This document shows, in pieces, positions 20,149 through 27,418 of a stretch of 64,000 bases of DNA. The stretch's first letter is position 1, and each line of letters starts with the position of its first letter. Both the position numbers and the translations under genes were made by a program. The notes under the pieces are model-generated. The model did not search any database. It saw only the letters and a program-made list of their open reading frames with translations, and was not told where the DNA came from. This DNA comes from JAYFNU01 sp034933305. Its GTDB lineage: Bacteria; Bacillota; Clostridia; Oscillospirales; Ruminococcaceae. The DNA is taken from NCBI GenBank assembly GCA_034933305.1, contig JAYFNU010000010.1:1-64000 (forward strand), given 5' to 3'.

Positions 20149-20598
20149 TTGGACTACATCGTCAAAACGGGCGCCGGCCACATGATCCCCGGCGACGTCG
20201 CGTCGCTGCTGCACAATACCTACTGGGCGTACGACCGCCCCGAAGACGCCATCCGCCGCTCGATGGAGCGCTCGGACTGCTACGGCGTCTTCACCGCGGA
20301 CGGCTCGAAACAGGTCGCCTTCGCGCGCGTCATCACCGACGGCGTCACGACCTTCTATCTGTGCGACGTCGTCGTCGATCCCGCGCTGCGCGGACAGGGC
20401 GTCGGCACGCTGCTGCTGCGCGCGGTGCACGACAATCCCGCCTATGCGGGGCTGCTCGGGCTGCTCGCGACGCGCGACGCGCAGGACTTTTACCGCCGCT
20501 TCGGCTACGAGGAGGGCGGCCCGAGCCTTATGCGCAAAGGCAGAAAGTACACCGCGCCTTCGGCGCAGGCGAAAGAGAACAAGGACGGAAAGATATAA
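20149..20598 (+). CDS. GNAT family N-acetyltransferase
   Basis: A 149-aa acetyltransferase. A TTG at 20149 is preferred because AAAGGGAG stands 8 nt before it and the N-terminal region then contains LLHNTYWAYDRPEDAIRRSMERS, a typical first helix of this GNAT subgroup. The acetyl-CoA loop is VVVDPALRGQGVGTLLL (motif A), and DFYRRFGYEEG closes the fold. The substrate is unknown. The stop almost touches the ATG of the alcohol dehydrogenase, so the two are coupled. Confidence 0.85.
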   Translation: MDYIVKTGAGHMIPGDVASLLHNTYWAYDRPEDAIRRSMERSDCYGVFTADGSKQVAFARVITDGVTTFYLCDVVVDPALRGQGVGTLLLRAVHDNPAYAGLLGLLATRDAQDFYRRFGYEEGGPSLMRKGRKYTAPSAQAKENKDGKI

Positions 20599-20599
20599 A

Positions 20600-21745
20600 A
20601 TGGAATTCGATTTCTTTATGCCGGCCCGCATCCTCAGCGGCGAGGGCTGCGTGCGCAAAAACGCCGGCCGGCTGCGCGGCCTCGGCGCGCGCGCATTCAT
20701 CGTGACGGGGCGCCGCGCCGCGCGGCTGAGCGGCGCGCTGGACGACGTCACGGCGGCGCTCGGGGAGCAGGGTATCGCGTGGGCGCATTTCGACGGCATG
20801 GGCGAAAACCCGCTCGTCTCCCTCGCCGCGCAGGCGGGCGCGCAGGCGCGGGCCTTCGGCGCCGACTTCATCATCGGCATCGGCGGCGGCTCGGCGCTCG
20901 ACGGCGCGCGGGCGGCCTGCGTGTTCGCGGCAAACGAGTTCGCGGAGCCCGCCGACATCTACGGAGGCGCCTTCACGGCGGCGCTGCCGCTCGTCTGCAT
21001 CGGCACGACCGCGGGCACCGGCAGCGAGGCGGACGGCGTGTCGGTCCTCACGAACGACGCGACGGGCGTGAAAAAAAGCCTCGGGAAAGATTTTCTCTAC
21101 GCGAAATACGTCTTTTGCGATCCGCGCTACACCTGCTCGATGGACTACCGGCAGACGGTCTCGACGGCGCTCGACGCGCTGTGCCATTGCCTGGAGAGCT
21201 GGTTCTCGACGGCGGCGACGGAAGCCTCGGCGACATTCGCCCGGCGCGGGACGGCGCTCATTTTCCCCTGGCTCGAGCGACTCGCGGAGGGCTCCTTCGA
21301 ACCGGGCGACATGGACATGCGCGAGTCGCTCTATTACGGCTCGCTGTGGGGCGGCTTCTCGATCAATCTTGTCGGGACGGGCTTTCCGCACCCGATGGGC
21401 TATGTCCTCACGGAGCATACGGGCCTGCCGCACGGCGCGGCGTGCGCCGTATTCGAGCGCGCCTTTCTCGAGCATTCGCTGCCCGAGCGCCCGCAGGCGC
21501 GCGAGGAGCTGCTGCATATCGCGGGCAGCGAAACGCATCTGTACGGCGTGCTCGGGGCGCTGACGAAAAACGACCTGCGGCTGTCGCAGGCGATGTGCGA
21601 CGAGATCGGCGCGCGGCTGCGCACGGCCTCCAATACGAAGCGCGCGCTCGGCGATTTTTCACCCGCGAAGGGCCAGGCGATGGCCGAACGGCTGTTCCTC
21701 GACCCGAACGCGGCCGCGCCGGCGGCCGGCGGCTGGCGGCTGTGA
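20600..21745 (+). CDS. Iron-containing alcohol dehydrogenase
   Basis: A 381-aa type III alcohol dehydrogenase. NAD(P) binding GIGGGSALDGAR is followed by GTTAGTGSEADGVSV. Metal ligands are Asp and His in the region ALDALCHCLESWFS and in FPHPMGYVLTEHTGLPHGAACA (the two His of the family). It reduces aldehydes to alcohols or the reverse; specificity cannot be read from the sequence. The ATG is 2 nt after the acetyltransferase stop. Confidence 0.9.
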   Translation: MEFDFFMPARILSGEGCVRKNAGRLRGLGARAFIVTGRRAARLSGALDDVTAALGEQGIAWAHFDGMGENPLVSLAAQAGAQARAFGADFIIGIGGGSALDGARAACVFAANEFAEPADIYGGAFTAALPLVCIGTTAGTGSEADGVSVLTNDATGVKKSLGKDFLYAKYVFCDPRYTCSMDYRQTVSTALDALCHCLESWFSTAATEASATFARRGTALIFPWLERLAEGSFEPGDMDMRESLYYGSLWGGFSINLVGTGFPHPMGYVLTEHTGLPHGAACAVFERAFLEHSLPERPQAREELLHIAGSETHLYGVLGALTKNDLRLSQAMCDEIGARLRTASNTKRALGDFSPAKGQAMAERLFLDPNAAAPAAGGWRL

Positions 21746-21819
21746 CGTGACCTCTGTCCGCCGGCGGCGGCGCGGGATCGGACCGGCGCCGCGAGCGCCG
21801 GAAAAATCCGCGCAGGGTG

Positions 21820-21848
21820 TTGACCAAACGGCGGAATTCTTATATAAT
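21820..21848 (+). promoter_or_regulatory. Promoter of the interrupted tRNA-Ser gene
   Basis: TTGACC (21820-21825), 17 bp, TATAAT (21843-21848), 41 bp before the tRNA 5' half. After insertion of the element this promoter points into the element and towards the intact tRNA-Ser at 22082. Confidence 0.8.
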
Positions 21849-21889
21849 TATCGTTACGGCGCGCAGGCTTCTGCCCGCGCGCCCCACAC

Positions 21890-21931
21890 GGAGAAGTATC
21901 GAAGTGGTCATAACGGCCCTGACTCGAAATC
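21890..21931 (+). pseudogene. 5' half of disrupted tRNA-Ser(CGA), attL side
   Basis: GGAGAAG acceptor strand, D-arm and anticodon loop up to CTCGAAATC; after 21931 the tRNA sequence stops. The missing part is at 43011-43070: its CTTCTCC is the exact complement of GGAGAAG. Joining the halves at the shared 11 bases GACTCGAAATC gives a 91-nt tRNA-Ser with anticodon CGA, long variable arm and encoded CCA. This shows integration inside the anticodon loop. Confidence 0.92.
21921..21931 (+). other. attL core
   Basis: GACTCGAAATC, the 11-bp crossover segment, is repeated exactly at 43011-43021 and also within the intact tRNA at 22113-22123. Confidence 0.85.
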
Positions 21932-22081
21932 CACACGGTTCCATCTCCGCCCCATCCCCACAAACCCGCATGGAATCAGGCTTTGCGGCACATCCCCGCG
22001 CCGCGGTTTTTCGCAAACGCTAACAGTTTGCTCACAGTTTTCTTTCCTCGCGTTTCTCCGCCTCGGCGGTCAAACCTATAT

Positions 22082-22172
22082 GGACAGGTATCGAAGTGGT
22101 CATAACGGCCCTGACTCGAAATCAGGTGACGGTGCAAACCGTCCGTGGGTTCGAATCCCACCCTGTCCGCCA
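22082..22172 (+). tRNA. tRNA-Ser(CGA), carried by the element
   Basis: A complete 91-nt class II tRNA: acceptor GGACAGG/CCTGTCC, discriminator G with encoded CCA, anticodon stem CCTGA/TCAGG with loop CTCGAAA (anticodon CGA, reading UCG), a long variable arm, and T-arm GTGGG-TTCGAAT-CCCAC. It shares 35 contiguous bases with the disrupted host copy but has a different, compensated acceptor stem, so it is a separate gene and not a recombination product. A terminator follows at 22193. Confidence 0.95.
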
Positions 22173-22192
22173 AACGGGGCTCTGCCCCTCCA

Positions 22193-22227
22193 GCGTGGAG
22201 CGTCCGCAAGGATGCTCCACGCTTTTT
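22193..22227 (+). terminator. Terminator after tRNA-Ser
   Basis: GCGTGGAGC pairs perfectly with GCTCCACGC, then TTTTT (22223-22227). Confidence 0.88.
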
Positions 22228-22264
22228 GTTGCATCACTGGCATTCAACCGTAGAGGTACTTGCC

Positions 22265-22381
22265 ATGGACAATTGCCAGAGAAAAGAACAGGCCATTCTG
22301 GAAACCTTGGCATCGGCTCGCATGGCAGAACTGCCGGTTACATTTCCGGCAGAGCAGAAAAGAAAATCATCAGGAAGATAA
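22265..22381 (+). CDS. Possible small ORF upstream of the Mrr-like gene
   Basis: A 38-codon frame starting ATG GAC AAT and ending TAA at 22381, just before the next ribosome site. It is Lys/Glu/Ala-rich (QRKEQAILETLASARMAEL) and has no recognised family. No clear ribosome site precedes it. It could be a leader peptide, a gene remnant, or chance. Confidence 0.25.
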   Translation: MDNCQRKEQAILETLASARMAELPVTFPAEQKRKSSGR

Positions 22382-22389
22382 GGAGATGC

Positions 22390-23310
22390 ATGATGGAAAT
22401 TCCCAAATACGATGAAATGTATCGGGCTTTTATGGACTGTTTGGCAGATATGCAGGTGCACAAATCAAAGGAAGTGAAAGACATTCTCGCATCGAAATAT
22501 CAGCTTTCTGATGAGGACCGCCATGCTTTGCTTCCCAGCGGCCATCAGCCGATTTTTGATAATCGTATCGGTTGGACGCGCACTTACCTCAAAAAAGCCG
22601 GACTGATTGACAGCCCGGCTCGCGGCACCTATCGACTTACACCGACAGGAAAACAAGTACTTGCAGAGAATCCTGCTGTTTTGGATAATCATTATTTGGA
22701 ACAATTCGATTCTTTTTGCCAATTTGTAGGAAGTGATAACTCATCTCCAGCACAGACATCCCCGACCGCATCGGGCGACAGCCCTCAGGACATACTGGAC
22801 AATGCCTACCAAAAGATCAATAATGCGCTCTATGATGATTTGCTGGCAGAAATTATGAAGCAGACGCCGGCGTTTTTTGAATCGCTGGTTGTCAATCTCT
22901 TAGAGCGCATGGGTTATGGCGGTTCTATCGAGAATGCCGGTACAGTCGTGGGGCAAAGCGGCGACGAGGGAATTGACGGTATTATCCGGGAGGATAAATT
23001 GGGCTTCAGCCTGATTTATATTCAGGCGAAGCGGTGGGATTTGGATAAAACAATCGGGCGCCCTGAAATTCAGAAATTTGTAGGAGCGCTTGCCGGTCAG
23101 GGTGCCAACAAAGGGTTGTTTATTACAACCGCGCAATTCACAAAAGAATCGAGAGAGTATGCCAACAAGCAGCATACGACAAAGGTCGTGCTCGTCGACG
23201 GGCATATGCTTGCAAAATTGATGCAGGAATACAACCTTGGCGTGTCAACTGAAACGACATACGAAATCAAACGGATTGATACAGATTTTTTCAGCGACGA
23301 TCTTGACTGA
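22390..23310 (+). CDS. Mrr-like type IV restriction endonuclease
   Basis: A 306-aa protein. The N-terminal Mrr-type winged helix (about residues 1-95) includes IGWTRTYLKKAGLIDSPARGTYRLTPTG. The C-terminal restriction-endonuclease-like domain begins FFESLVVNLLERMGYGG and has the nuclease core GDEGIDGIIREDKLGFSLIYIQAKRW, that is the D...QAK form of PD-(D/E)xK. Such enzymes cut methylated foreign DNA. AAGGAGA lies before two adjacent ATGs (22390 and 22393). It is an element cargo gene, convergent with the integrase cluster, lower in GC than the host genes. Confidence 0.9.
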   Translation: MMEIPKYDEMYRAFMDCLADMQVHKSKEVKDILASKYQLSDEDRHALLPSGHQPIFDNRIGWTRTYLKKAGLIDSPARGTYRLTPTGKQVLAENPAVLDNHYLEQFDSFCQFVGSDNSSPAQTSPTASGDSPQDILDNAYQKINNALYDDLLAEIMKQTPAFFESLVVNLLERMGYGGSIENAGTVVGQSGDEGIDGIIREDKLGFSLIYIQAKRWDLDKTIGRPEIQKFVGALAGQGANKGLFITTAQFTKESREYANKQHTTKVVLVDGHMLAKLMQEYNLGVSTETTYEIKRIDTDFFSDDLD

Positions 23311-23331
23311 ATTCGGACCGCGCAAAGCATT

Positions 23332-23913
23332 TTACAGCGACATGGAGCCGAACTCCATGCCGCTGTTTTGCTCTCTGCGCAGCTGCTCCATGGCCGCGCG
23401 GTGCTCGTCGGATTTCACGGCGATCCGCTGCCCGGCGGGCGAGGCCAGATATTCGGCCAGGGATTCCTTCGAGATGAGATTGGCGCTGTGGTAGCAGACA
23501 AAGGCCACCTTCCCGCGCAGCGCCCACTCGTTGACGGTCGTCGTGCCGTACCCGGTCAGCTCCGACGCCTGCCGCGCCGTGAGCATGTCCGGCGCGTCGT
23601 ACCACGCTTCCAACAGCAGAGAGGCGAGTGCCTCGCTGTCCAGCGGCTGTTCCGCCTGTCCGCGCCCGCCGCTGGAGAACGCGCCGACGGGAATCCCGCC
23701 GTCCAGTTCTCCCGCCTCCAGCCGCTCCAAGAAGTCGATCACGTCCTCCAGCCGAATCCGAAAGCGGCGCGTCCGCCGGCCAGAATCCTCACAGGGAATG
23801 ACGCCGTTTTCCAGCAGCCACACCGCCTTTCGTTTGCTGATGCGGCAGATGCGGTAGAGCTGATCCATCGAGATGATCGCGGGATATTCCTCCCGCAGTT
23901 CGTCGTAGTCCAT
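23332..23913 (-). CDS. Double HTH DNA-binding protein downstream of integrase
   Basis: A 193-aa protein with two excisionase/MerR-like helix-turn-helix units: SMDQLYRICRISKRKAVWLLENGVIP near residue 15-40 and LTARQASELTGYGTTTVNEWALRGKV near residue 110-135, joined by an acidic, Gly-rich linker. It starts 7 bp after the integrase stop and is surely co-transcribed. It is probably a directionality or copy-control factor for the element. The role is inferred from structure and position only. Confidence 0.7.
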   Translation of the reverse strand: MDYDELREEYPAIISMDQLYRICRISKRKAVWLLENGVIPCEDSGRRTRRFRIRLEDVIDFLERLEAGELDGGIPVGAFSSGGRGQAEQPLDSEALASLLLEAWYDAPDMLTARQASELTGYGTTTVNEWALRGKVAFVCYHSANLISKESLAEYLASPAGQRIAVKSDEHRAAMEQLRREQNSGMEFGSMSL

Positions 23914-23920
23914 GCGCGCC

Positions 23921-25174
23921 TCACATCCCCATCGTCATGCCGAAGCCCTGTTTTTCCTCTGTAATTTCTTCCTCCAGCTCCTCGGCTTCCTGCGGCTCGG
24001 CGGGCGCGAACGCCTGGGCAATGGCGTCCGCCGATTCCTGCTTGGAGGCGAAGTCCAGATGGGAATAGATGTCCGCCGTCGTGGCGAAGGTGGAGTGACC
24101 CAGCCAGTCCTGAATCTGCTTCATCGGAATGCCCTGACTGAGCAGAAGCGAGGCGCAGGAGTGCCTCAAATCGTGAAACCGTATGGGCCGCAGGCCGTTT
24201 TGATGGAGCAGCAGTTTGAAATGGTCGGTCACATAGTTGGGCCGAAAGAGCTTGCCCATCTCGTCCACGCAGATGTAATCGGCGTAGTCCTCGCAGTAGG
24301 AACGCTTGAACATCGCGCGGTACTCCGCCTGCTTTTTCTGCCGCTCCAGCAGCAGCGCCCGGACGGCGGGAATCAGCGGCAGCGTGCGAAAGCTGGATTT
24401 CGTTTTCAGCTTGTCCTCGGTGAACAGCGTCTCGCGCCCGTCCACCTTGCCCTCCGTCACCTTGTGGTTGATGGACAGCGTGCCGCGCGCAAAATCCACC
24501 GCGCTCCAGCGGATGCCCAGCACCTCGCTGCGCCGCAGGCCGTAATAGGCGGCCAACTGGATGACCGCCGCCATGGAGTCCTCCTTCGTGGCCTCGAACA
24601 GCGCGGCCAGCTCGTCCTTGGAGTAAAAGCCCGCCAGATACTTGCTCTTTTTCGGGCGATCCACCTTGTCCGCTGCGTTCTCGCCGATCAGCTCGTTCTT
24701 CACCGCGTATTGCAGCGCCTTGCGCACCACCGCGTGATAGTGGATGACCGTGTTGGCGTTGCAGCCGTCCTTGAAAATGGATTCGTGCAGCTCCCGGATG
24801 TGCCGCGGCTCCACGTCGCACAGGCGCAGGCGGCGTTCCCGGAAAAACGGGTCCAGCCGCGCGTCGATCATGCTCTCGTAGCTCTGGTAGGTCGTGCGCT
24901 CGATGGTGGGCGCGGTGGTTTTCAGCCAGTCCTGCAGGAAATCCGCAAACAGCGGGGATTCCAGCTTGGCCCACGCCAGTTTGGCGTCCGCACTGCCGTA
25001 CTCCCGTTTCAACTCGTCCAGCATCGCCTGCGCCTTGCGTTTGTTGCCCTTGACCGGAATGCCCAGAGCGATGGATTTCTGCTTCCTCCGCCCGGCCTCG
25101 TCGTACAGATTCAAAATTGCAGTGTACTTGCCGCTGCGCTCCGCCAGGCTGCCGGTAACTTCCCGTCTGTTCAA
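23921..25174 (-). CDS. Tyrosine site-specific integrase
   Basis: A 417-aa phage-type recombinase. An N-terminal arm-binding domain (residues 1-60) and SAM-like core-binding domain (about 70-150) precede the catalytic domain with Arg in YGLRRSEVLGIRW, HDLRHSC (His-x-x-Arg), WLGHSTF and the nucleophile Tyr in ATTADIYSHL. The start codon is TTG at 25174 with AGGAAGGG about 7 nt upstream. It is presumed to recombine attP with the anticodon-loop core GACTCGAAATC of tRNA-Ser. Confidence 0.95.
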   Translation of the reverse strand: MNRREVTGSLAERSGKYTAILNLYDEAGRRKQKSIALGIPVKGNKRKAQAMLDELKREYGSADAKLAWAKLESPLFADFLQDWLKTTAPTIERTTYQSYESMIDARLDPFFRERRLRLCDVEPRHIRELHESIFKDGCNANTVIHYHAVVRKALQYAVKNELIGENAADKVDRPKKSKYLAGFYSKDELAALFEATKEDSMAAVIQLAAYYGLRRSEVLGIRWSAVDFARGTLSINHKVTEGKVDGRETLFTEDKLKTKSSFRTLPLIPAVRALLLERQKKQAEYRAMFKRSYCEDYADYICVDEMGKLFRPNYVTDHFKLLLHQNGLRPIRFHDLRHSCASLLLSQGIPMKQIQDWLGHSTFATTADIYSHLDFASKQESADAIAQAFAPAEPQEAEELEEEITEEKQGFGMTMGM

Positions 25175-25232
25175 TCAAAATCCCTTCCTTTCTCGTGGGT
25201 TCGTGTGATGTTACCTTGGGCGGGCGCGCTTT

Positions 25233-25457
25233 TCAAGTATTTTCTGCCGCGCTGCAAAGATAATCGATGACCGCCACCTTCGGCACCCGGTAGAGCCTGC
25301 CCATGCGCACGCTGGGGATCGTCCCGCCGCGCAGCAGCGCGTAGGTCATGCGCTGGCCCACGCCCAGCATCTCCCGCACCTGCTGCGGCGTCAGCGCGTC
25401 CGGATACTCCCGGAACATCGCCCGGTACCGCGCCGCCATTTTTTCTTCTCTGCTCAT
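25233..25457 (-). CDS. Excisionase-like HTH protein
   Basis: A 74-aa protein with the compact HTH of excisionases: LTPQQVREMLGVGQRMTYALLRGG followed by IPSVRMGRLYRVPKVAVIDYL. It lies directly upstream of the integrase on the same strand (58 bp gap) with a GAAGGAGGAAT ribosome site, and divergent from the sigma-like gene. It is a probable Xis for the element. Confidence 0.85.
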   Translation of the reverse strand: MSREEKMAARYRAMFREYPDALTPQQVREMLGVGQRMTYALLRGGTIPSVRMGRLYRVPKVAVIDYLCSAAENT

Positions 25458-25478
25458 AAAATTCCTCCTTCCGCCCCC

Positions 25479-25507
25479 TTGACTTTCAAATTGTAATTGT
25501 ATATTAT
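25479..25507 (+). promoter_or_regulatory. Promoter of the sigma-like regulator with shared motif
   Basis: TTGACT (25479-25484), 17 bp, TATTAT (25502-25507). The spacer and start region contain inverted TTGTAATTG (25491-25499) / CAATTACAA. The motif GATTACANNAATTACAA immediately downstream recurs upstream of the next gene at about 26291. Confidence 0.65.
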
Positions 25508-25598
25508 GATTACATCAATTACAAAGGCTTAATATATAGACCTTGGGAACACGCAAAACGGAAGTAGCGGAGAAATTTTTTTGGAAAGAAGGGCAGAA

Positions 25599-26240
25599 AT
25601 GAAGCAAAAGCAGCTCGCGAAGATCGTCCGTGAATGGGGCAGCTGTATGGACCCGGAGATTTCGGCGGAGACCTACCTGAACAGCCGGGACGCGGAGGCG
25701 GCCGCCTGGGCGCGGGAAAACGTGCAGGAACTGGACGCGCTGGACAGCGAAACCGCCAATCTCTACCGGCGGCAGCGGGAGCATACCGACTACCGCACCG
25801 CAGAGGAACTGGAACTTGCGAAGAAAAACGCCGTGGGCGTTCCCCGCGGCGGCAGGCCGCATTCGCCGGAAAACCGCTGGCTCAACGAGATTTTTGGCGA
25901 CGACCCGGAGGAGCTCTACCAGATGGTCGGCTCGGCAAAGCTGGCCGAGGCCATCCGGAAGCTGACGCCACACCAGCGCCGGGTGATCCACATGAGTGCG
26001 ATTCAGGAGCTGCGGACAAGTGAAATCGCGGAGGTCATCGGCACCAGCGAGCGGAACGTGCGGGATGTGCTTCAGCGGGCCTACGCCATGCTGCGGCGGG
26101 GCGCTGCCGGCGAGGGGTATCCCGAAACCGCGGCAGTCATCCTCGGCTGGACGCTGTTCCCCACCTTTATGCTGGGCTGGCAGATCTCGAAGCGCGTCTA
26201 TCCCGCCATCCGGCGAGCGTTGCTGAAAAATGCGGCATGA
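25599..26240 (+). CDS. Sigma-70 region-4-like HTH regulator
   Basis: A 213-aa protein. Residues about 125-175 (KLTPHQRRVIHMSAIQELRTSEIAEVIGTSERNVRDVLQRAYAMLRR) form a sigma region-4 HTH. There is no recognisable region 2, so it may be an activator rather than a full sigma factor. The C-terminus has a hydrophobic stretch (AAVILGWTLFPTFMLGWQ). AGAAGGG precedes the ATG at 25599. Similar genes are common on Clostridia integrative elements near integrase/xis. Its targets are unknown. Confidence 0.7.
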   Translation: MKQKQLAKIVREWGSCMDPEISAETYLNSRDAEAAAWARENVQELDALDSETANLYRRQREHTDYRTAEELELAKKNAVGVPRGGRPHSPENRWLNEIFGDDPEELYQMVGSAKLAEAIRKLTPHQRRVIHMSAIQELRTSEIAEVIGTSERNVRDVLQRAYAMLRRGAAGEGYPETAAVILGWTLFPTFMLGWQISKRVYPAIRRALLKNAA

Positions 26241-26319
26241 CGCAAAAAACGGCCGCCGCGGCTTGCGGCGACCGTTGAAATATGATACTGTGATTACAAG
26301 AATTACAAGGAGGCGGAAC

Positions 26320-26991
26320 ATGGACGCAAAAAACATCCTCTCCCATCTGAATCTGCTGTGGGTGCGGTGGTCGGCGTATGAGGCGTCGGAGTACCGCGGC
26401 GTGCGGTATCTGCGGCCCGCGCCGGGCGCGCAGCCGCTTTCCTACAACTGCGCCGAGCAGCCGGAAGCGCTGGTGGCCGATGCGCTGGAGTTGGGGCGAC
26501 AGCTTGCGGCCAACACGCCCGACGCCGACCGCCTGTGTGCCGCGTTTGCGGCGCGCCACGGGCTTTTGGGCCTCGGTGCGGGAAAAGACGCAGGCCCGTT
26601 TTCCGGCGGCGACGTGGCCCCGTGTTATCGCCCTGTGAACGAGTGCGAGTACGGTGAGGAACTGGAGCGGTTTGAGTCGGAGATGCTGTCCCTCTACCGT
26701 CATTTTCTCTCTGCCCGCGGGGGCGAGATGCCGGCGGCCGCGGCCGCGATCACCGGCGGGCTCCGCTTCCAGCTGACCGCCGGCACGACGCCGCAGCTGC
26801 TCTGGCAGGCCGACCGCCTGCTGGACATCCTGCGTCTGGCCTACGCCGCTCAGCTCACCGACCCCGCCGCGCCGCTCAAGGTCTGCAAGAACTGCGGGAA
26901 GGTGTACTACAATCCCCACGCCAAAAGCGAGTTCTGCGGGACGAAGTGCCGGAATTATTACAATGTGAAGGTGTTCAGAAACAAAAAATAA
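26320..26991 (+). CDS. Zinc-ribbon protein of the element (DUF6076-like)
   Basis: A 223-aa protein. The C-terminus has a Cys4 zinc-ribbon, VCKNCGKVYYNPHAKSEFCGTKC, followed by RNYYNVKVFRN, resembling CGNR-type zinc fingers and the DUF6076 group found on Clostridia mobile elements. The N-terminal 150 residues are helical without known motif. AAGGAGG precedes the ATG. It shares the motif GATTACANNAATTACAA in its leader with the preceding regulator, so both may answer to the same control. Confidence 0.6.
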   Translation: MDAKNILSHLNLLWVRWSAYEASEYRGVRYLRPAPGAQPLSYNCAEQPEALVADALELGRQLAANTPDADRLCAAFAARHGLLGLGAGKDAGPFSGGDVAPCYRPVNECEYGEELERFESEMLSLYRHFLSARGGEMPAAAAAITGGLRFQLTAGTTPQLLWQADRLLDILRLAYAAQLTDPAAPLKVCKNCGKVYYNPHAKSEFCGTKCRNYYNVKVFRNKK

Positions 26992-27035
26992 GGGGCGCCG
27001 TTATTCTCAAAATTTATTCCGAATCAGTATGGCTT

Positions 27036-27070
27036 AAGCCGAGAGATGTCCTTTCACCTCTCGGCTTTTT
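27036..27070 (+). terminator. Terminator before the restriction operon
   Basis: AAGCCGAGAG pairs with CTCTCGGCTT, followed by TTTTT (27066-27070). Confidence 0.88.
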
Positions 27071-27152
27071 GCATAGAACCTATCTGCCATCAGTCCGGAT
27101 TATGGCACAGAACATCCTGTAAAATTTAGGTATCCGAAATGGATCTGACCGC

Positions 27153-27181
27153 TTGCCTCTATTCAGATAAAAGAATATAAT
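27153..27181 (+). promoter_or_regulatory. Promoter of the restriction-modification operon
   Basis: TTGCCT (27153-27158), 17 bp, TATAAT (27176-27181), 41 bp upstream of the small HTH gene that opens the operon. Confidence 0.75.
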
Positions 27182-27222
27182 GATTTTGTCGTCTTTTCGA
27201 CTTTTGCACTGAGGTGAGCGCA

Positions 27223-27402
27223 ATGGAATTTTTAACTGCAAAACAGGCTTCCGAATTGTGGGGAATATCTTCGCGGCGAGTTGCCTTGCTGTGTGCGCAG
27301 GGCCGTATTCCGGGAGCAGCCAAGGCGGGCAAGACATGGCTGCTGCCTCCGGATGCAAAAAAGCCGGTTGATCCCCGCCTGACAAAGATAAAATCCGAAT
27401 AG
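27223..27402 (+). CDS. Small HTH protein leading the restriction operon
   Basis: A 59-aa helix-turn-helix protein of the excisionase/MerR type: FLTAKQASELWGISSRRVALLCAQGRIPGAAKAGKTWLLPPDAKKP. GAGGTG lies before the ATG at 27223. It is the first gene after the promoter and 16 bp from the helicase, so it may control the operon like the C proteins of restriction systems. That role is inference. Confidence 0.75.
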   Translation: MEFLTAKQASELWGISSRRVALLCAQGRIPGAAKAGKTWLLPPDAKKPVDPRLTKIKSE

Positions 27403-27418
27403 AAAGTGCGGTGCTGAT

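Noticed and set aside
21890..21931. A complete functional tRNA
   Set aside because: Sequence stops matching a tRNA after the anticodon loop; the 3' half is 21 kb away.
22082..22172. tRNA-Sec or tRNA-Leu because of the long variable arm
   Set aside because: The anticodon is CGA and the arm lengths fit class II tRNA-Ser.
25599..26240. Complete sigma factor
   Set aside because: Only a region-4-like HTH is visible; no region 2 for -10 recognition.
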